64,000 nt of DNA, taken from the NCBI GenBank assembly GCA_950295325.1, contig OX485805.1:13939501-14003500 (forward strand), read 5' to 3'. This stretch comes from Polytrichum commune. Its lineage: Eukaryota; Streptophyta; Polytrichopsida; Polytrichales; Polytrichaceae. Made by a program: the position numbers and the translations under genes. The notes under the pieces are model-generated. The model ran no database searches. It had not been told where the DNA came from and saw nothing but the letters and a program-made list of their open reading frames with translations. This document shows positions 48,977 through 60,941 of the stretch, piece after piece; position 1 is the stretch's first letter; each line of letters starts with the position of its first letter.

Positions 48977-51255
48977 ATGGGAGGAGGAACGTTGTGGAAG
49001 AGCGTGGCGCGGGCAGTGGGAGTCGCCGCACCTGCAGCCTTAGCTTCGAATGCAGCCCTGTGCAGCGCGTGCACCGCCACGCCGTCGCCGAGGTCATCCC
49101 CGCGTGCCGCATCTTGCACCTGCAAGGCGAATGCGGTGCAATCCGTGGGTGCGCTGAAGTTCGGATCTCGACAGTTCCGGGACTTCGACGACTGGGAGTT
49201 TGCTGGTGACGAGGAGCGAGATCATTATGTGTTTGGATCGCTGCCGACTGTGAAGGAAGTTGAAGAGGCTTCAGCTGAACTTCGGAACGCTCTAAGCCTG
49301 TATGTCACACGTCATTAAACCGATTCTAATGTATTTCTTATCGAATCAGTTTTTAGGAAAGTCGGTGGAACATTTGTCTTTACTGTGTTGCATTCTATAT
49401 TGAATCCGTTCGTAGGAAAACCGGTATAACATTTGCCTTAACTGGAATCTGCATCAAAGCGGGTAGAGGACGAATGGACCTTGGAATTGCACAGATTGAC
49501 AGATCGACTGATTTGATTCATGTGTGTCCTTCACCGTTAGCCTGAACTAATTTATCAATTTATATTTTCCTCTTCTTTCTTACTTGCCACATGTGCGTTC
49601 GAGGAGGCATTTCTGACTTGTTGAGATGATGGAGTTGTCTAAGTTAATAATCAATGTAATGTCGGCAGATTTTTTTGCCTATACGCTTAAGCACGAAAAA
49701 CTTCTGTAGGTGAAGTTATCTGTGAAGTTTTGTTTTTTGTCAATAGCGAAATTGTCAATCGCTTGTCTCCAATAAGGTTATCCCCTGCTTTACTTGAGAT
49801 GTGCCTGCACTCGTCCATTCAACGGACTAGTTTCTTATGCCTTTAACCTTGAGTAGGAGCTCCACCGAGTTACAGTGCAATCAACAATTTAGATTGATGC
49901 AACATAGATTGAGTTGATTCGCTCATGTGCTCCTAACTGGACGTTTTTTGACAGAGGGTTCTTGACACCGCCTGTATTAGAAACCGAAGCCCTACCAGTT
50001 TCAGGACCGAGTATCGTGGAGGTGACCGACTTTGAACCTTCAATCGTCACCACGATCGGGGATGACGAAACATCTGCAAATTCCGGACCTAGTGCGTTGG
50101 AAGTGACTGCCGACACTGAACTTTCAAACGTAACCACGGTCGGTGACGGTGAGGGCGAAGTTAACTCTCCCCTGTCTCCCCTGTTTACAAAGCCCGATTG
50201 GATCGAACCACCAGCACTCGACCTAGCAATGACCCCTAAGGAGCACGGGGCACCAAGTAATGCTATGCTGGAGGCTTTCCATGAGTTTCAGCACAATCCT
50301 CAGGTTCAGGTATGCAACTTGAGCTTTCCCGGAGGACATTCTTGTTAGGGCTGGAAACGATGAGAAGGGAGTAATTTGAGTGTAAGCAGGGTATTCAAGA
50401 CGTCTATCCACTTCGCGGTTTTTAAGGACTTATTCATCAAGTTTTATTAGCAGCGTTGTTATGGAGAAGACATCAAATTCATCCGTCCAAAATTGTGCAT
50501 TTTCCATTTCGTAGCGCACCTCTTTATTTCAGTATTCGCTTGAAAGTGATGAAAGTTCTTTGATGCATTGCTAGTCTCCTTAGGTTGAGCATTCTTGCAT
50601 GGTGACTAGGAGTTTGGAGGTAATGGTTTTTTTTAAATTGCAGGGAATGGTGGTGTCTCTTGCAACCGACAAGGGGGTTTGGGATGCAGTATTGGCCAAT
50701 CAAAAGATACAAGAGTTTCGTCAGGGTTTTAATGGATTTGAAGGTAAGTTTTCTCTCAAGTCTCTGTCGGTAGTTTTGCAGAAAGGGATTGGCACTTGTG
50801 ATCCTTTGTAAAGGCTTCATATTATGATTGTGCCGAATTCTTAATTTTGTAACAGAGGATTTAAGAGCAGGTTCTTTGAAGTCAAGGTCAGGATTTCGCA
50901 CCCTATGCTGGATGTGATTGACGAGAGGTGAATGTGGTCGTTCAATTTTCTTGATTATGTAATATTGTACTGTGCAGGTTCTCCTCAGGTTGGGTTGAAA
51001 CAAAAGAAGAAGCGGTCTGGGAAGAATTTCAACATTTTCTCACGAGTTTTCTGGAGCACAAAGAAGGCATTTTCAAACTTCCTACAAAGTTTCCAAGATT
51101 TCATGACATCGCTGTTCGAGGCAGCTGACAAGAAAGAGCTTGGCAATGAGAAAACCAACCTTTTCGAGCGCTCAGTGAAGGCTTGCATGATGCTGGCAAT
51201 GGTGGTCTTGGCTATAGTGGTCTTCAAGAGATCAGCTGCTGCGAAACGAGGCTGA
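48977..51255 (+). CDS. Plant protein of unknown function with C-terminal membrane anchor, four exons
   Basis: Exons: 48977-49303, 49908-50309, 50644-50743, 50978-51255 (stop TGA). Joined, they give about 368 residues. The 49303/49908 junction is less certain: a second acceptor just before 49955 would need a different phase. Visible features are an Ala/Ser-rich N terminus, the block YVFGSLPTVKEVEEASAEL, a Thr/Ser/Glu-rich middle, PDWIEPPALDLA, then VVSLATDKGVWDAVLANQKI, a Lys-rich stretch and a single hydrophobic segment (ACMMLAMVVLAIVVF) followed by KRSAAAKRG. That arrangement resembles a tail-anchored membrane protein. I recognise the block order as a conserved, uncharacterised plant family, but I know no function or symbol. 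The start is the first Met in frame with the conserved block. Confidence 0.75.
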
Positions 51256-52970
51256 CCTTATCATCCCAACAACAGAGAATTGGGATAATTCGTGATATTT
51301 GTCGATACGTATCCCATGATCATGTGAGGATGAATATCAGGTCATCACTCACCTTGATAAGTTATATAGTATGCATGAAGAGACTGTACTATTTTGATGA
51401 TTTTGTTGTCTACTAGCCCTGCATTTGTATCAACTGCGTTGGGATAGGTACTGGTGGTTGTACCTCTGGTAGGACAGAAACTACTTTGTTGTAGTCTTGG
51501 GTTGGGATTAACCTTGGTGATCCAAATAGGTGAGTAACTACTAAACATGTGATAGGTGTAGCAGGATCTTCCAGTTATGTTATGGTTTCTTGAAGAGTTT
51601 TCACTGACTGCATCTGGATCGGGTCAACCTGGATGATGTTGAGTACTCCGCTGGGAAATTTCTTATGATGTATTGGAAATGAGGATGTTGTGTCGAATAC
51701 GTTTTACTCTGTTTGAAGGTTTCTTGTTTGGGACAAACCTACATGTCTGCAGTCTGTTGTAATTGGATTCTGTTGTCTTTTTCAATTCTGGTACTTTGTA
51801 TTGGTACACGGGCTACTCATTCTCTTCATCATTATGATATTTGCAACTTTAGAAGCCTTGTATAGAATTCTTCCTCATTATTTGCATCCACCCATAGAAT
51901 GATCCTGATTTTGGTGCGATTCTGTGAGAATATGAGTGTTGCATTGCCTTGTTGTCATAAATCAAACTGATTCAGACATTGCATTATAGGCTCACTCAGT
52001 TGTTGATATATGAGAATAACCCCACTATTCTTAGAGTGATGCTAAACCATATATCTGGATATAATTGAACCCAGAGCGGATTAGACTAATTTGTGGTCTT
52101 TAAAGCTAAGTTTGGTGTCAAATTAAACAAGAAAAGTCCCTGGCTATATACTATTTCATGGCTTTTATGTTGGTGATTGAGAGGTATGCTTGCATGCAAT
52201 AATTCCATCCCACCTTGTTGACATTATTATCACAAAATATTCCAATTAATGCATCCAAACTAAATTATGCAAGTTCACATGTTTTTTCCCCTGTTAAAAG
52301 TGATGCTTGTAGGCAAATGATTTTTATATGCACCTTAATTTTCTAGGTGTTGATCATATTTAAGGATGATTCCTTGGTGGTCAAGTTTCTAGTCAACTCA
52401 TTCTAAGAATGAAATGTTGGTGGCTAACTTGTCATCATCATTAAATTTTGGAAGGATATTCAAGTAAAACTAGGCAAAGTCCATAATTATAACATGTTGA
52501 AGGTTATCGTATGATACATTGATAGAATATGTAGAGTCGATTATGGTAATGCTACATCATTTGTTTTGATTATACTTTCATTACTTACCACTTAATTATG
52601 TAGATTTAACATCCACAAAGCAAATATTTGAACTTTTTTTTTCATCATATTTTAGTATCATAACATTCAAATTTTCTTCTAAGGATTCACATTTATCCCA
52701 TTAAATTTTGGTTTATTGGAAGTTTATCCACATTTTCACTTGTAGGAATTGAAGCAACCCAAAAGTCTAGATTTTGAAAATATGTCCACATTTATTGAAT
52801 ACTAACCTCGAAGATTAAGATAAGAAACACAATATGAATAGTGACCACTTGTCATTAAGTTATCAAGTATGGTACCTACCTTCCATAATCCAAGGCCAAT
52901 TGACATGGCAAAGTCACTGACTTTTGAAGATATCCTTGTCTTGTTTAAGAATGTTAAGCACATTCGCCAT

Positions 52971-53160
52971 ACTAAACACATGATTTAGTGTGGCATTAAA
53001 ATTGGTGTGCCATGTTAAATTAGAGTGACATTTGTGACACTATTGCATTGAGTTTCATGTGACGCCTATTCTACATAGTTGCCATCAAGTGATTGCAAGG
53101 CAAATAATGCAAGTCCTTGATGAATAATGTGTGTCACACTAAATCAAGTGTTTAATGTAG
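52971..53160. mobile_element. Short MITE-like element, variant ends
   Basis: Left end ACTAAACACATGATTTAGTG and TGGC; right end CACACTAAATCAAGTGTTTA and ATGT, an inverted copy. About 190 bp. The ends follow the same palindromic plan as the CACTAAATA group but with a different core, so it may be a related subfamily. Confidence 0.6.
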
Positions 53161-53603
53161 ATTTTTTGAGTTTGAAAGTTTGGCATGACCCATTAGATTG
53201 CTGGAACACTAATTGGACAATCTAGTGTACATGGATACGTGCAAGTAAGTTGCCTTCTTGAATAGGTTGCTTGAATCTTCACCCTTGCAAATTACTTTGG
53301 GTCAAAACTAGATCACAAAAGTTCATGACATTGTTTATTCATCCAAATAGCAACCATAAGAAAGAAAAAAAAAAAAAAAATCATTGCAAATTGTTACTAT
53401 GATAGTAAATATTCAAAATAGTGTGGGATGTTGATAAATTAGTGTGGGCCAAACTAATTGCACTTATTAGTGTAGATTACATAGGAGATCACATACTCAA
53501 TATAATTAATGACTCAAGAATATTGCATCAAAGTCTCCATTTTTACACTAAGTTTATTGACATCCGCCATTGAGCCCCCACTATGAAACTCATTCAAATA
53601 CTG

Positions 53604-53910
53604 CACTAAATATTGTATTTAGTGTCACCAATTCTATTTTTCTTGCTCAATACTAATTGTACACCGCCCATGTAGTGTCACCAACACTAAATGTAAACCT
53701 AACATTATTTGTCATTCCTTGTAAAAAAATTAGACATTATAGATTTACACTTTTGTAATTACTGTCACTTACTAAGTGATTCTTCACCCAAATTTCAATC
53801 ATCCATGACAAAACTTGTGAATTCATTCATAAGAAGTTTCATTAGGAAAGTTACCACAACGACATGAAATACCATATGACACTAAATACAATATTTAGTG
53901 TACCTATTGT
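53604..53910. mobile_element. MITE-like element with palindromic inverted ends
   Basis: Left end CACTAAATATTGTATTTAGT and GTCA; right end GACACTAAATACAATATTTA and GTGTA. The ends are inverted copies, and each is itself palindromic around a three-base centre. The interior matches 40283-40662 in reverse orientation. Confidence 0.75.
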
Positions 53911-53942
53911 GAACACTGGAAAACTACACTACAGTCTAACCT

Positions 53943-54010
53943 CGTTGATACAACACTCATTAATACGACACCCTCAATATTATGACACATTTTTGCGCGA
54001 CCAAACTTTT
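53943..54010. mobile_element. Possible terminus of a pogo/Tc1-mariner-like element
   Basis: CAGTCTAACCTCGTTGATAC, then ACTCATTAATACGACACCC, resembles the ends of pogo/Tigger-type elements, which begin CAG and carry a CTCGTTAATACGACA-like repeat. A second partial echo (CGACACCTCGATAATATGA) lies near 54600, but a matching inverted end was not identified and there is no transposase. Confidence 0.3.
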
Positions 54011-55837
54011 TAGTTCAAAACTCCCTCTTTTATACAACTACGACACATGATAATGCAACATTTAGAATCTCCGTTTTCTCATATTGAAGAGGAAGTTGAT
54101 GCTAGAATTCCTTTCATTTATGTTATGTACGTCTAAAATACATCCATTTTCACTTGGGAACTACTTGAGAACTTCACTTATCATTGGGAACTTAATGAGA
54201 ATTAGGGTTACTTGTGCAGAATGGACATGGTTAGGGTTAGAGTGACCTCCTGCTTAGTATGTTGCTAAACGTCATGTATTATTGTTGTCTAGTTTCATAT
54301 TAGAGAACTTTTTATATTTTGGTGTTAATGAAATTATTAGTTTTCAAAAGTTAGTAGGGAATTTAGATAAGATGGCAATTGCTAACTTGGGTAGGCAACA
54401 CTAGAGATCTTTGGACTCCTATTTTAGGAGTTTTTGAGAATATTTGTATTTGTTTGGAGTCATAAGTTATTATTTCTTACCATCTATATTGCTAAAATTC
54501 GTTGTGTGTGTATATATATATAAGCTCATATGACTTATATATTTTTGTATTCCCTCGATAATTTAGCACCTTTATGCCATTTGACATATTAATGAGAAGA
54601 CGACACCTCGATAATATGATTTTTATTTTATTTTATTTATGTATTTTATTTGTGTTTCCCAAACATGTCATACTAAAGAGGAAGAACAATAGGAGCATGT
54701 TTTGGAGGCCAGTAGTAGGTTGGACACTGAGGATAACTTCTGTCCCTCATGAATTTGAGCTTCCTAGAGCATCTTGTGAGCACAAATCCCTACACATCCC
54801 AGATTCCAATTTGGGTGAACCAATCCATACACTCGTTTCCTTGTTGGATGCCTAAACCCTTGCCTTCAAGGAACCAATGTACGGGTTGGTTCGCCCTAGC
54901 CCCAAACTCCTTGGAAGCGCGGAATAATGTTAACTTCTACTCCCACTCCACATTGTCAAAACACTTGATCAAGTTGAGATCTTGGCATTGAGCTCCTCAA
55001 ATTACTGTGACCTAGGAAGATTCAAATACCTACATTTACTGCAGAAGATGCTCCACATTTCGATAGACAAGTGTATTTTCTATCAATTAAATACATCTAA
55101 GCCATTGCCCAACGTTACTAACATGTATCTTTGCTTTTGGTAAAGACCTCCACAGTTCAGGGTGACTAACACACTTCTTTGAGATGCGCATTGATGAATA
55201 TTTAATGAATGTGGGCCACTCTATACCATCCCACACAAGTTGTAATTTGTACGAAGATGTGTTCCCCGCTACTATTTGCGGTCGGGGATTCATGGCACTC
55301 ACGTATTCTCATTAGTGAGTATTCATTCGTCTCTTCAGGCGAGATGAATCCTTTTAGGGACTATCTTATGTGGTCGGTTCCTTGTCTCAAGGTGATAAAA
55401 AACACCAACCCTCAAGAATCAACACCTATTCTAAAGGAGTGCAATTATAAAGTGTGATTTTTTGCAAAACAAAAATTGCTTACTGTAGGGAGCACGTGGG
55501 TGCATCATGGGTGGCCCGACCCTTCACTAAATGAGAGGGATATTTTCTAGTAGGCTTATTGAAGGTTACGTTCGACCATTTAAGGCTCCTCCCCTCCTCA
55601 CCACTCCATCCTTAAGGTTAAATCCACGGCTCCAACGTTCGGCTCGGCCCATTATCAACCCACCTAGCCCGTTCTTTCCGAACTTTTCTCAACCCCCTCC
55701 TCCTTTCTTGGTTGACTAGTTCAAGATCTCACATCTTTAACATGCTCCTCTCCTCTAAGTTGAGTTTCGAATCTTGCATAGTTAGAGTGCACTTGCTTGC
55801 TTCGTAAAAGTTGCATTAGGTCGCATTAGGTTTGGCT

Positions 55838-56600
55838 ATGAACAATATCCGGGAAGATTTGGGAGCACAATAAGTTGAGATCCAAATGATTATAGTCTCA
55901 ACTGGTTACAATTTGACATCTTTCTGGTTTTCGTTTACTCAGTGGCAGAAATTTTTGTACAGTCCTCGAAATCGATCTCCTGAAGTCTTCAACTTGATTC
56001 GATTATTTCTCAAACTCAACTAGTTTATCTGCAACTAGTTCCAAAGTGAAGTCCGTAGTAGTCATGAACAATTATAACTAGGGAGATTTGTGGCATAATC
56101 AATCAGTCGTGATCCTACTGTTTCTTGTCTCAACCTATTACATGTTCGCATCTTTCTGTAAATTCCTCACCTTCCTCTCAATCGATCTCCTGATCAATCA
56201 ATAAGTCTTAAACATGATTCGGTTATTTCTCAAACTCAACTACTTCATCTATAACTAGCTTTGAAGTGTCCAGGAAGTCCGTAGTAGCTATGAACAATAA
56301 TCAGTTCAGAGTCTCCTGTTTCTTGTCTCAACCGGTTACATGTTCAAATCTTTCTGTTTTCTCTCTTCATGTAATGGCCGAAAATTTTGCACCTTCCTCT
56401 CAATCGATCTCATGTTCAGTTATGAAGTCTTGATTTTGATCCGGTCATTTTTTCAAACTCAACTGGTTCATTTGTAACGAACTTTGAAGTGAAGTCCATA
56501 GTAGCTATGAACAACATCCGAGGGAATTTTGTGGGCATTATCAGTCGAGATCTTATTGTTTTTGGTCTCCACAACTGACAATGCTGTCAGAGTGGCGCTT
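55838..56600. repeat. Tandem array of about 3.5 copies of a 210-222-bp unit
   Basis: AATCGATCTC marks units at about 55970, 56180 and 56402, with a partial unit before the first. Each unit contains TTTCTCAAACTCAACT or a near match, GTAGCTATGAACAA and TTGTCTCAACCGGTTACA-like blocks in the same order. Non-coding. Confidence 0.7.
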
Positions 56601-57838
56601 AGATCTACTAACTAGTAACAACTTGATATTTTGTTGGTTCAATATTCACTTTGTGGATTAGGCTGAACTTTCATGTGTTGATACGTATAAAACAAATTTA
56701 GTTTGAGGATATGAAAAAAATGACAACATGATAGAGAATCGTGGGGTTTGTGATGTCACATTTTCTGATGAAATTCAATAGTGATTTATATCTTTTGAGT
56801 TGGCACAAATTAGTGTCTCTGAATTATGCAATTATTTTGTACATTATCATATTTTTAGCTTTTCAATGCAATGAGAGAAGGTCCAAGATAACTCATGATA
56901 ATATGAAAATATAATTTTGAGGTATTATTTGTATTATTTATAGATTTTTTTTTAATCATTGTAGCACTATGTTTCGTTTACATGTTCACTTGATCAGTTG
57001 ATGTTATATTTTAGTTCCTATCATGTTTAAATTTTAGAATTTTTGTAAATCTCAACAATGATTATAACTTCTGAGTTGGTACACATTATCATCCATATTT
57101 ATGTCTTATGAGAATGAAAACTCGAGTGTGGCGATGTCCTTATGTAGTAGTGGATGTAATGTTCTTTTCACATGTTAGTGGAAAAATATGATAGATATAA
57201 TAATTATTGTAAGTTTTTTAATCACATAAATTTTTATGGTTCTTAATGTCAAACACATTCCTCCCACAATAATGGACATTGTTCTTTCACACTACACTAT
57301 TGCAACTACAATGAAATGTGATTCACAAGTTCAAATTTTAATGTTATTTGAATATTTTTGAATATTTTTAATGATATCTTATCTCATTCAATTTTTTTAT
57401 AATTTACGGAATAAAAGAAATCATGATACATTATCTTAAACTCCGAATAGTAACGCATACGAATTAGACAAAACAATGTAATATGGTTCTCAAATTTTTA
57501 CTGTCACATGATATACAAAATAATACTAAATACTTTGTTGTGTAAAAATAATCATGAATGTTGATACAAAATTATTAGTTTTAATGAATTAAATAATTTT
57601 CATTAGGAAAAAGTTATACCCTCCCTCTAAAGTTTCTCAGGGTGGACCACACATTCAAGCACACCCACCTCACTTTGAAAATATCACAAGTTGACCTAGC
57701 AACTTGTCTACAAAGTCCTAAACGATGTCCATAAACTTCTTTCATTGATGGAAATTACACTAAAGATATTAGTCATTGGGTGGACCCAACTTACAACCAC
57801 CTGCCACTTGGCCAGATCCATCCAGTGGGCATTAACTT

Positions 57839-57901
57839 CATAACATTTCTCAGCTTAGCCATGGTGTCCTGTGGGCCATAGCTAAGCTGGGTAATGTTAT
57901 G
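57839..57901. repeat. 63-bp imperfect palindrome
   Basis: CATAACATTTCTCAGCTTAG then CCATGG pairs with CCATAGCTAAGCTGGGTAAT then GTTATG. Arms of 26 bases with three mismatches surround an 11-base loop. Confidence 0.7.
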
Positions 57902-58130
57902 TTATCGAATACAACATTAACTTACCACATCTTGGTAACAAAGACAAACAACTGCACATTGTATTCAATAAACATAAGCAATTTAAGAACCACAAGTTGC
58001 CCTTTGGACATGTGCACTACAAGTTGCCCTCTCAGTGTGAACCTACCAAGTGTTCTTCAATTTATCATGATTTTTCTTCGAAACGTTCCGAAGGCTACCA
58101 GGCCGCCCTCGTCCCTAACTCCCAAACGGA

Positions 58131-58162
58131 GTTGGGACACCGCCACCCTGCGGTGTCCCAAC
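58131..58162. repeat. Perfect 13-bp hairpin
   Basis: GTTGGGACACCGC, a six-base loop CACCCT, then GCGGTGTCCCAAC. The stem has no mismatch and is GC-rich in an AT-rich setting. No associated gene was identified, and a terminator role is not implied. Confidence 0.8.
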
Positions 58163-58600
58163 TACGAACGGACACTTTATTCACGTTGGCCCCTTGCTAA
58201 AAAGAGACCAGAGTTTCTATCTATCTATCTTAACTATAGTTGGGCGCAACCTGCAGTGTAGTACCATGACAAATTATAGCATCTATATCTTTTCCTTTCA
58301 CTTTTATTCAAAATTTCAAAATTGGAACTTGATTCCAGTTGTGATTCGCACTTAATCAACACCCAATGAGCATGACTTCATTATCTCTAAGTGACTTAGA
58401 GTATAATGGGTTCGATTGCTGTAATGAACAATGGGTTCTATTCCTTCTTGGGATGGGCCGGCATGGGTGACAAGCATTGATTCTAACATAAGGTCTCTTA
58501 TAGAAGTTATGTAATATACTTTAACTCAAAAATGAAAGAACTTGTTGGTTGACTCCTTACATATTTTGGAACTCTCAAGTTGTAGTTGGTTGAATTTTTT

Positions 58601-58746
58601 CTAGTTAACTATAGTTGTTTTTAAATCCGGTCTTAAATTTTTCTAGTTAACTATAGTTGTTCTTCAAATTGGTTTGAAAATTTCCTAGTTAACTATAGTT
58701 GTTCTCTAAAATGTCTTGAAAAAAATCTAGTTAACTATAGTTATTT
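58601..58746. repeat. Four copies of a 42-bp tandem repeat with a palindromic core
   Basis: CTAGTTAACTATAGTT begins at 58601, 58643, 58685 and 58727, exactly 42 bases apart. The core TAGTTAACTA is a perfect palindrome, while the spacer between cores is diverged. The regular phase with conserved cores is unusual. Confidence 0.85.
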
Positions 58747-59179
58747 TGGCAGTTAGTCCAGAGCGTGCCATCCATTTCTTGAGGAAGTGGATGGGGGGTT
58801 TAACCATCGGAAACAAAATTGAGCAAGCAAGGCTCCAGAGCGTCCCATCCACTTCCCCAACAAGTGGATGGAGGAAGTAGGGTTTTAGTTGGTTTATAGT
58901 ACATTAGTTTCTTAGTATCTTCATTTTTTTTGTGCATCGGTTGATGAGGTGGGTGTTTGTTGTTGATAAGAGGTCTAAGGTTTTTTGTATTAGGGTTGTC
59001 GTGAAGGGCATAGAAGGCACAAGTTTAGAGGTTTGTTGTGAAGGAAAAAGACGTTATAAGATTATAGGTTTGCAGGAGGGCAAAGAAATTCCAAGTTTGT
59101 ATGTTTGTTGTAAAGGGGAAAAAAGATAACAAATTTGCTAGCTTGTTTAAGGTTTGTACAAGATTCATAAACTTTAATT

Positions 59180-59488
59180 ATGGCCCCCAAGCGGAAGAGG
59201 ACCGGGTATGGAAAAGAGAGGAGAAGGGAGGATGCCGCCGTGGAGAACGAGAAAAATGTTTGTGTTTAGGCATTCAAGCGGATCGATCGAAGCCTTCCAA
59301 GTGAGTTTGAGAAGGAGATGAATAAGATTGTTCCTCCTTATCATTTGCCGGCGATTGTCATTAAGAACATGTTAGTTCTAGTACAACGTGCCGGTTTTTT
59401 GGACCCTCTAAAACACTTGAGGGTTTTCAATTTAGAAACCCTTGTCCGTGTGCCAGGGTTCGGGAGACTTTTGAGCTCAACCAGCTAA
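59180..59488 (+). pseudogene. Coding-like relic interrupted by one TAG
   Basis: From ATG at 59180 the frame reads a basic N terminus (MAPKRKRTGYGKERRRED), meets TAG at 59267-59269, and then continues open for about 70 codons (FKRIDRSLPSEFEKEMNK, VPPYHLPAIVIKNMLV). The residue composition looks protein-like, but I recognise no family. It lies between repeats and may be a fragment of a transposon-carried gene. This is an inference only. Confidence 0.25.
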
Positions 59489-59879
59489 AATCCGCTCCTT
59501 CACAACTTCTACCGGTTTTTTCAGAATTTGACCGGTTGCAAACTTGTTGCCATTCGTTTGGACCGGTCAATATCCTATATTTTTTTTCAAATGCCGGCTA
59601 ATTTCCTCTTCATTGTAATGACAACCGGCCAAGAACTTGGGCATTGATAAGTAAGCTTATTTTTCAATGTAGCAAATTATATCTACAAACAACATACACC
59701 ATTCAACAACGCACAAAAATTGAAATCTATGACTACGCACCGTAAGAATGGCAGATTCGACTGCATGGCATACGTTTGCATTAGACTACAAACAGTCAAG
59801 TCCTAGTCAGATGCTTCCGATTTAATATTGAAATTTGACTCTCAGTAGTGAATGAAACGAGTATACAAGGACTCCATGC

Positions 59880-60440
59880 AGTCGTCAGATGATATGGGTG
59901 ACTATGTGTAGTGAAGCATATTTGACTTTACAGTGTCATATTATCTCACGTGTGTGTATGATGCAATACAGTCACAACCACATCACTATACGTCGTGATC
60001 AAACCATTGCTATATTCTCTAATACGTCACTATAATTAGTCATGTCCATCTCATGATTTCAGCATTGGAGACTATGTATAGTCACTTTGATGTGGCTCTA
60101 CAGAGTCGTATTATCCCAAGTCTCTGTGTGACTTAATGCAATCACCACCACAGTACTATGCGTAGTGATAAAACCGTTGATGCAGTCACTAATATCTCAC
60201 TACAATTAGTCATAGCATTCAGAAGCTATTTCAGTAGTCGTGACCATGGGTAGTCCAATAGATGTGACTCCAAAGAGCCCTATTCTCCCAACTCAATGTA
60301 TGACGCATTTCAGTCATCATCTCACTACTATGCGTAGTGATAAAACCTGTCATGTATTGACTCATACCACACTAAAAATAGTCATGCCAATCAGTCACTA
60401 TTTGCATATAGATGACTACGTGTAGTCATAAATGTATGAC
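59880..60440. repeat. Tandem array of about 3.3 copies of a 170-bp unit next to a CACTA end
   Basis: The sequence GACTATGTGTAGT and near matches recur at about 59900, 60069, 60241 and 60413 (spacing 169-172). Each copy is followed by an AGAGTCNTATT-like block and TACNCGTAGTGATNAAACC. The units are rich in short inverted GACTA/TAGTC motifs, as expected for a subterminal region of a CACTA transposon. Confidence 0.7.
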
Positions 60441-60479
60441 TATATAGAGTCATATGGTCTCAAGTCCCACTGCAGGTCC

Positions 60480-60664
60480 CGTTTTGAGGTCCCAAAACAC
60501 TGTGGGAACGCAACATTGGGAACAAGAAGTGTCCGATATGACCCCCAGTCAGATTGTCCGAAGCGACTAAGTCGAATTGACTACAAACAGTGCTAGTCAC
60601 ATTTTGGTTTATGCCCTATTGTAGTCATAAAACCTAGTCACATTGGGCTGGTTTTCTTGTAGTG
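60480..60664 (-). mobile_element. One terminus of a CACTA (En/Spm) transposon
   Basis: Read on the minus strand from 60664, the sequence begins CACTACAAGAAAACCAGCCC, the classic CACTA end (CACTACAAGAAAA). It continues with repeated GTGACTAG and GACTACAA motifs. The 170-bp array at 59880-60440 is the likely inner subterminal region. I did not find the opposite end or any TNP-type transposase, so the element is truncated or non-autonomous. Confidence 0.75.
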
Positions 60665-60941
60665 AACATCCAAAGAATATATCAACATACAAAAATAACA
60701 TGTAATGATATCAATTTCTAACAACAATGATTAACAATTCGTTACATACAAAAACCAACAACAATGATCAACAATTTATCCATAGTAGGAGTTGAACTTG
60801 AAGTAACCCATCAACTAGTTGATGGCCATGGATTTATTCTTCTATCATACCTAGGTCTTAAAACCGAATATTAGATTTGAGGCCACACCATGATAAAAAA
60901 AGCAACCTAACCTACCATACTATATACAAAAATGAAATTCA

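Larger units (their letters stand above)
51256..60941. other. Long AT-rich intergenic spacer with transposon remnants
   Basis: 51256-52200 probably includes the 3' untranslated region of the preceding gene. Beyond this there is no supported intact gene. MITE-like elements, tandem arrays, hairpins and a CACTA end are listed separately; the rest (for example 54100-55800 and 56600-57800) shows nothing recognisable. Confidence 0.5.

Noticed and set aside
58601-58746. CRISPR-like regular repeats
   Set aside because: The period is 42 bases with a 16-base core, in a plant nuclear context with no cas genes; this is a minisatellite.
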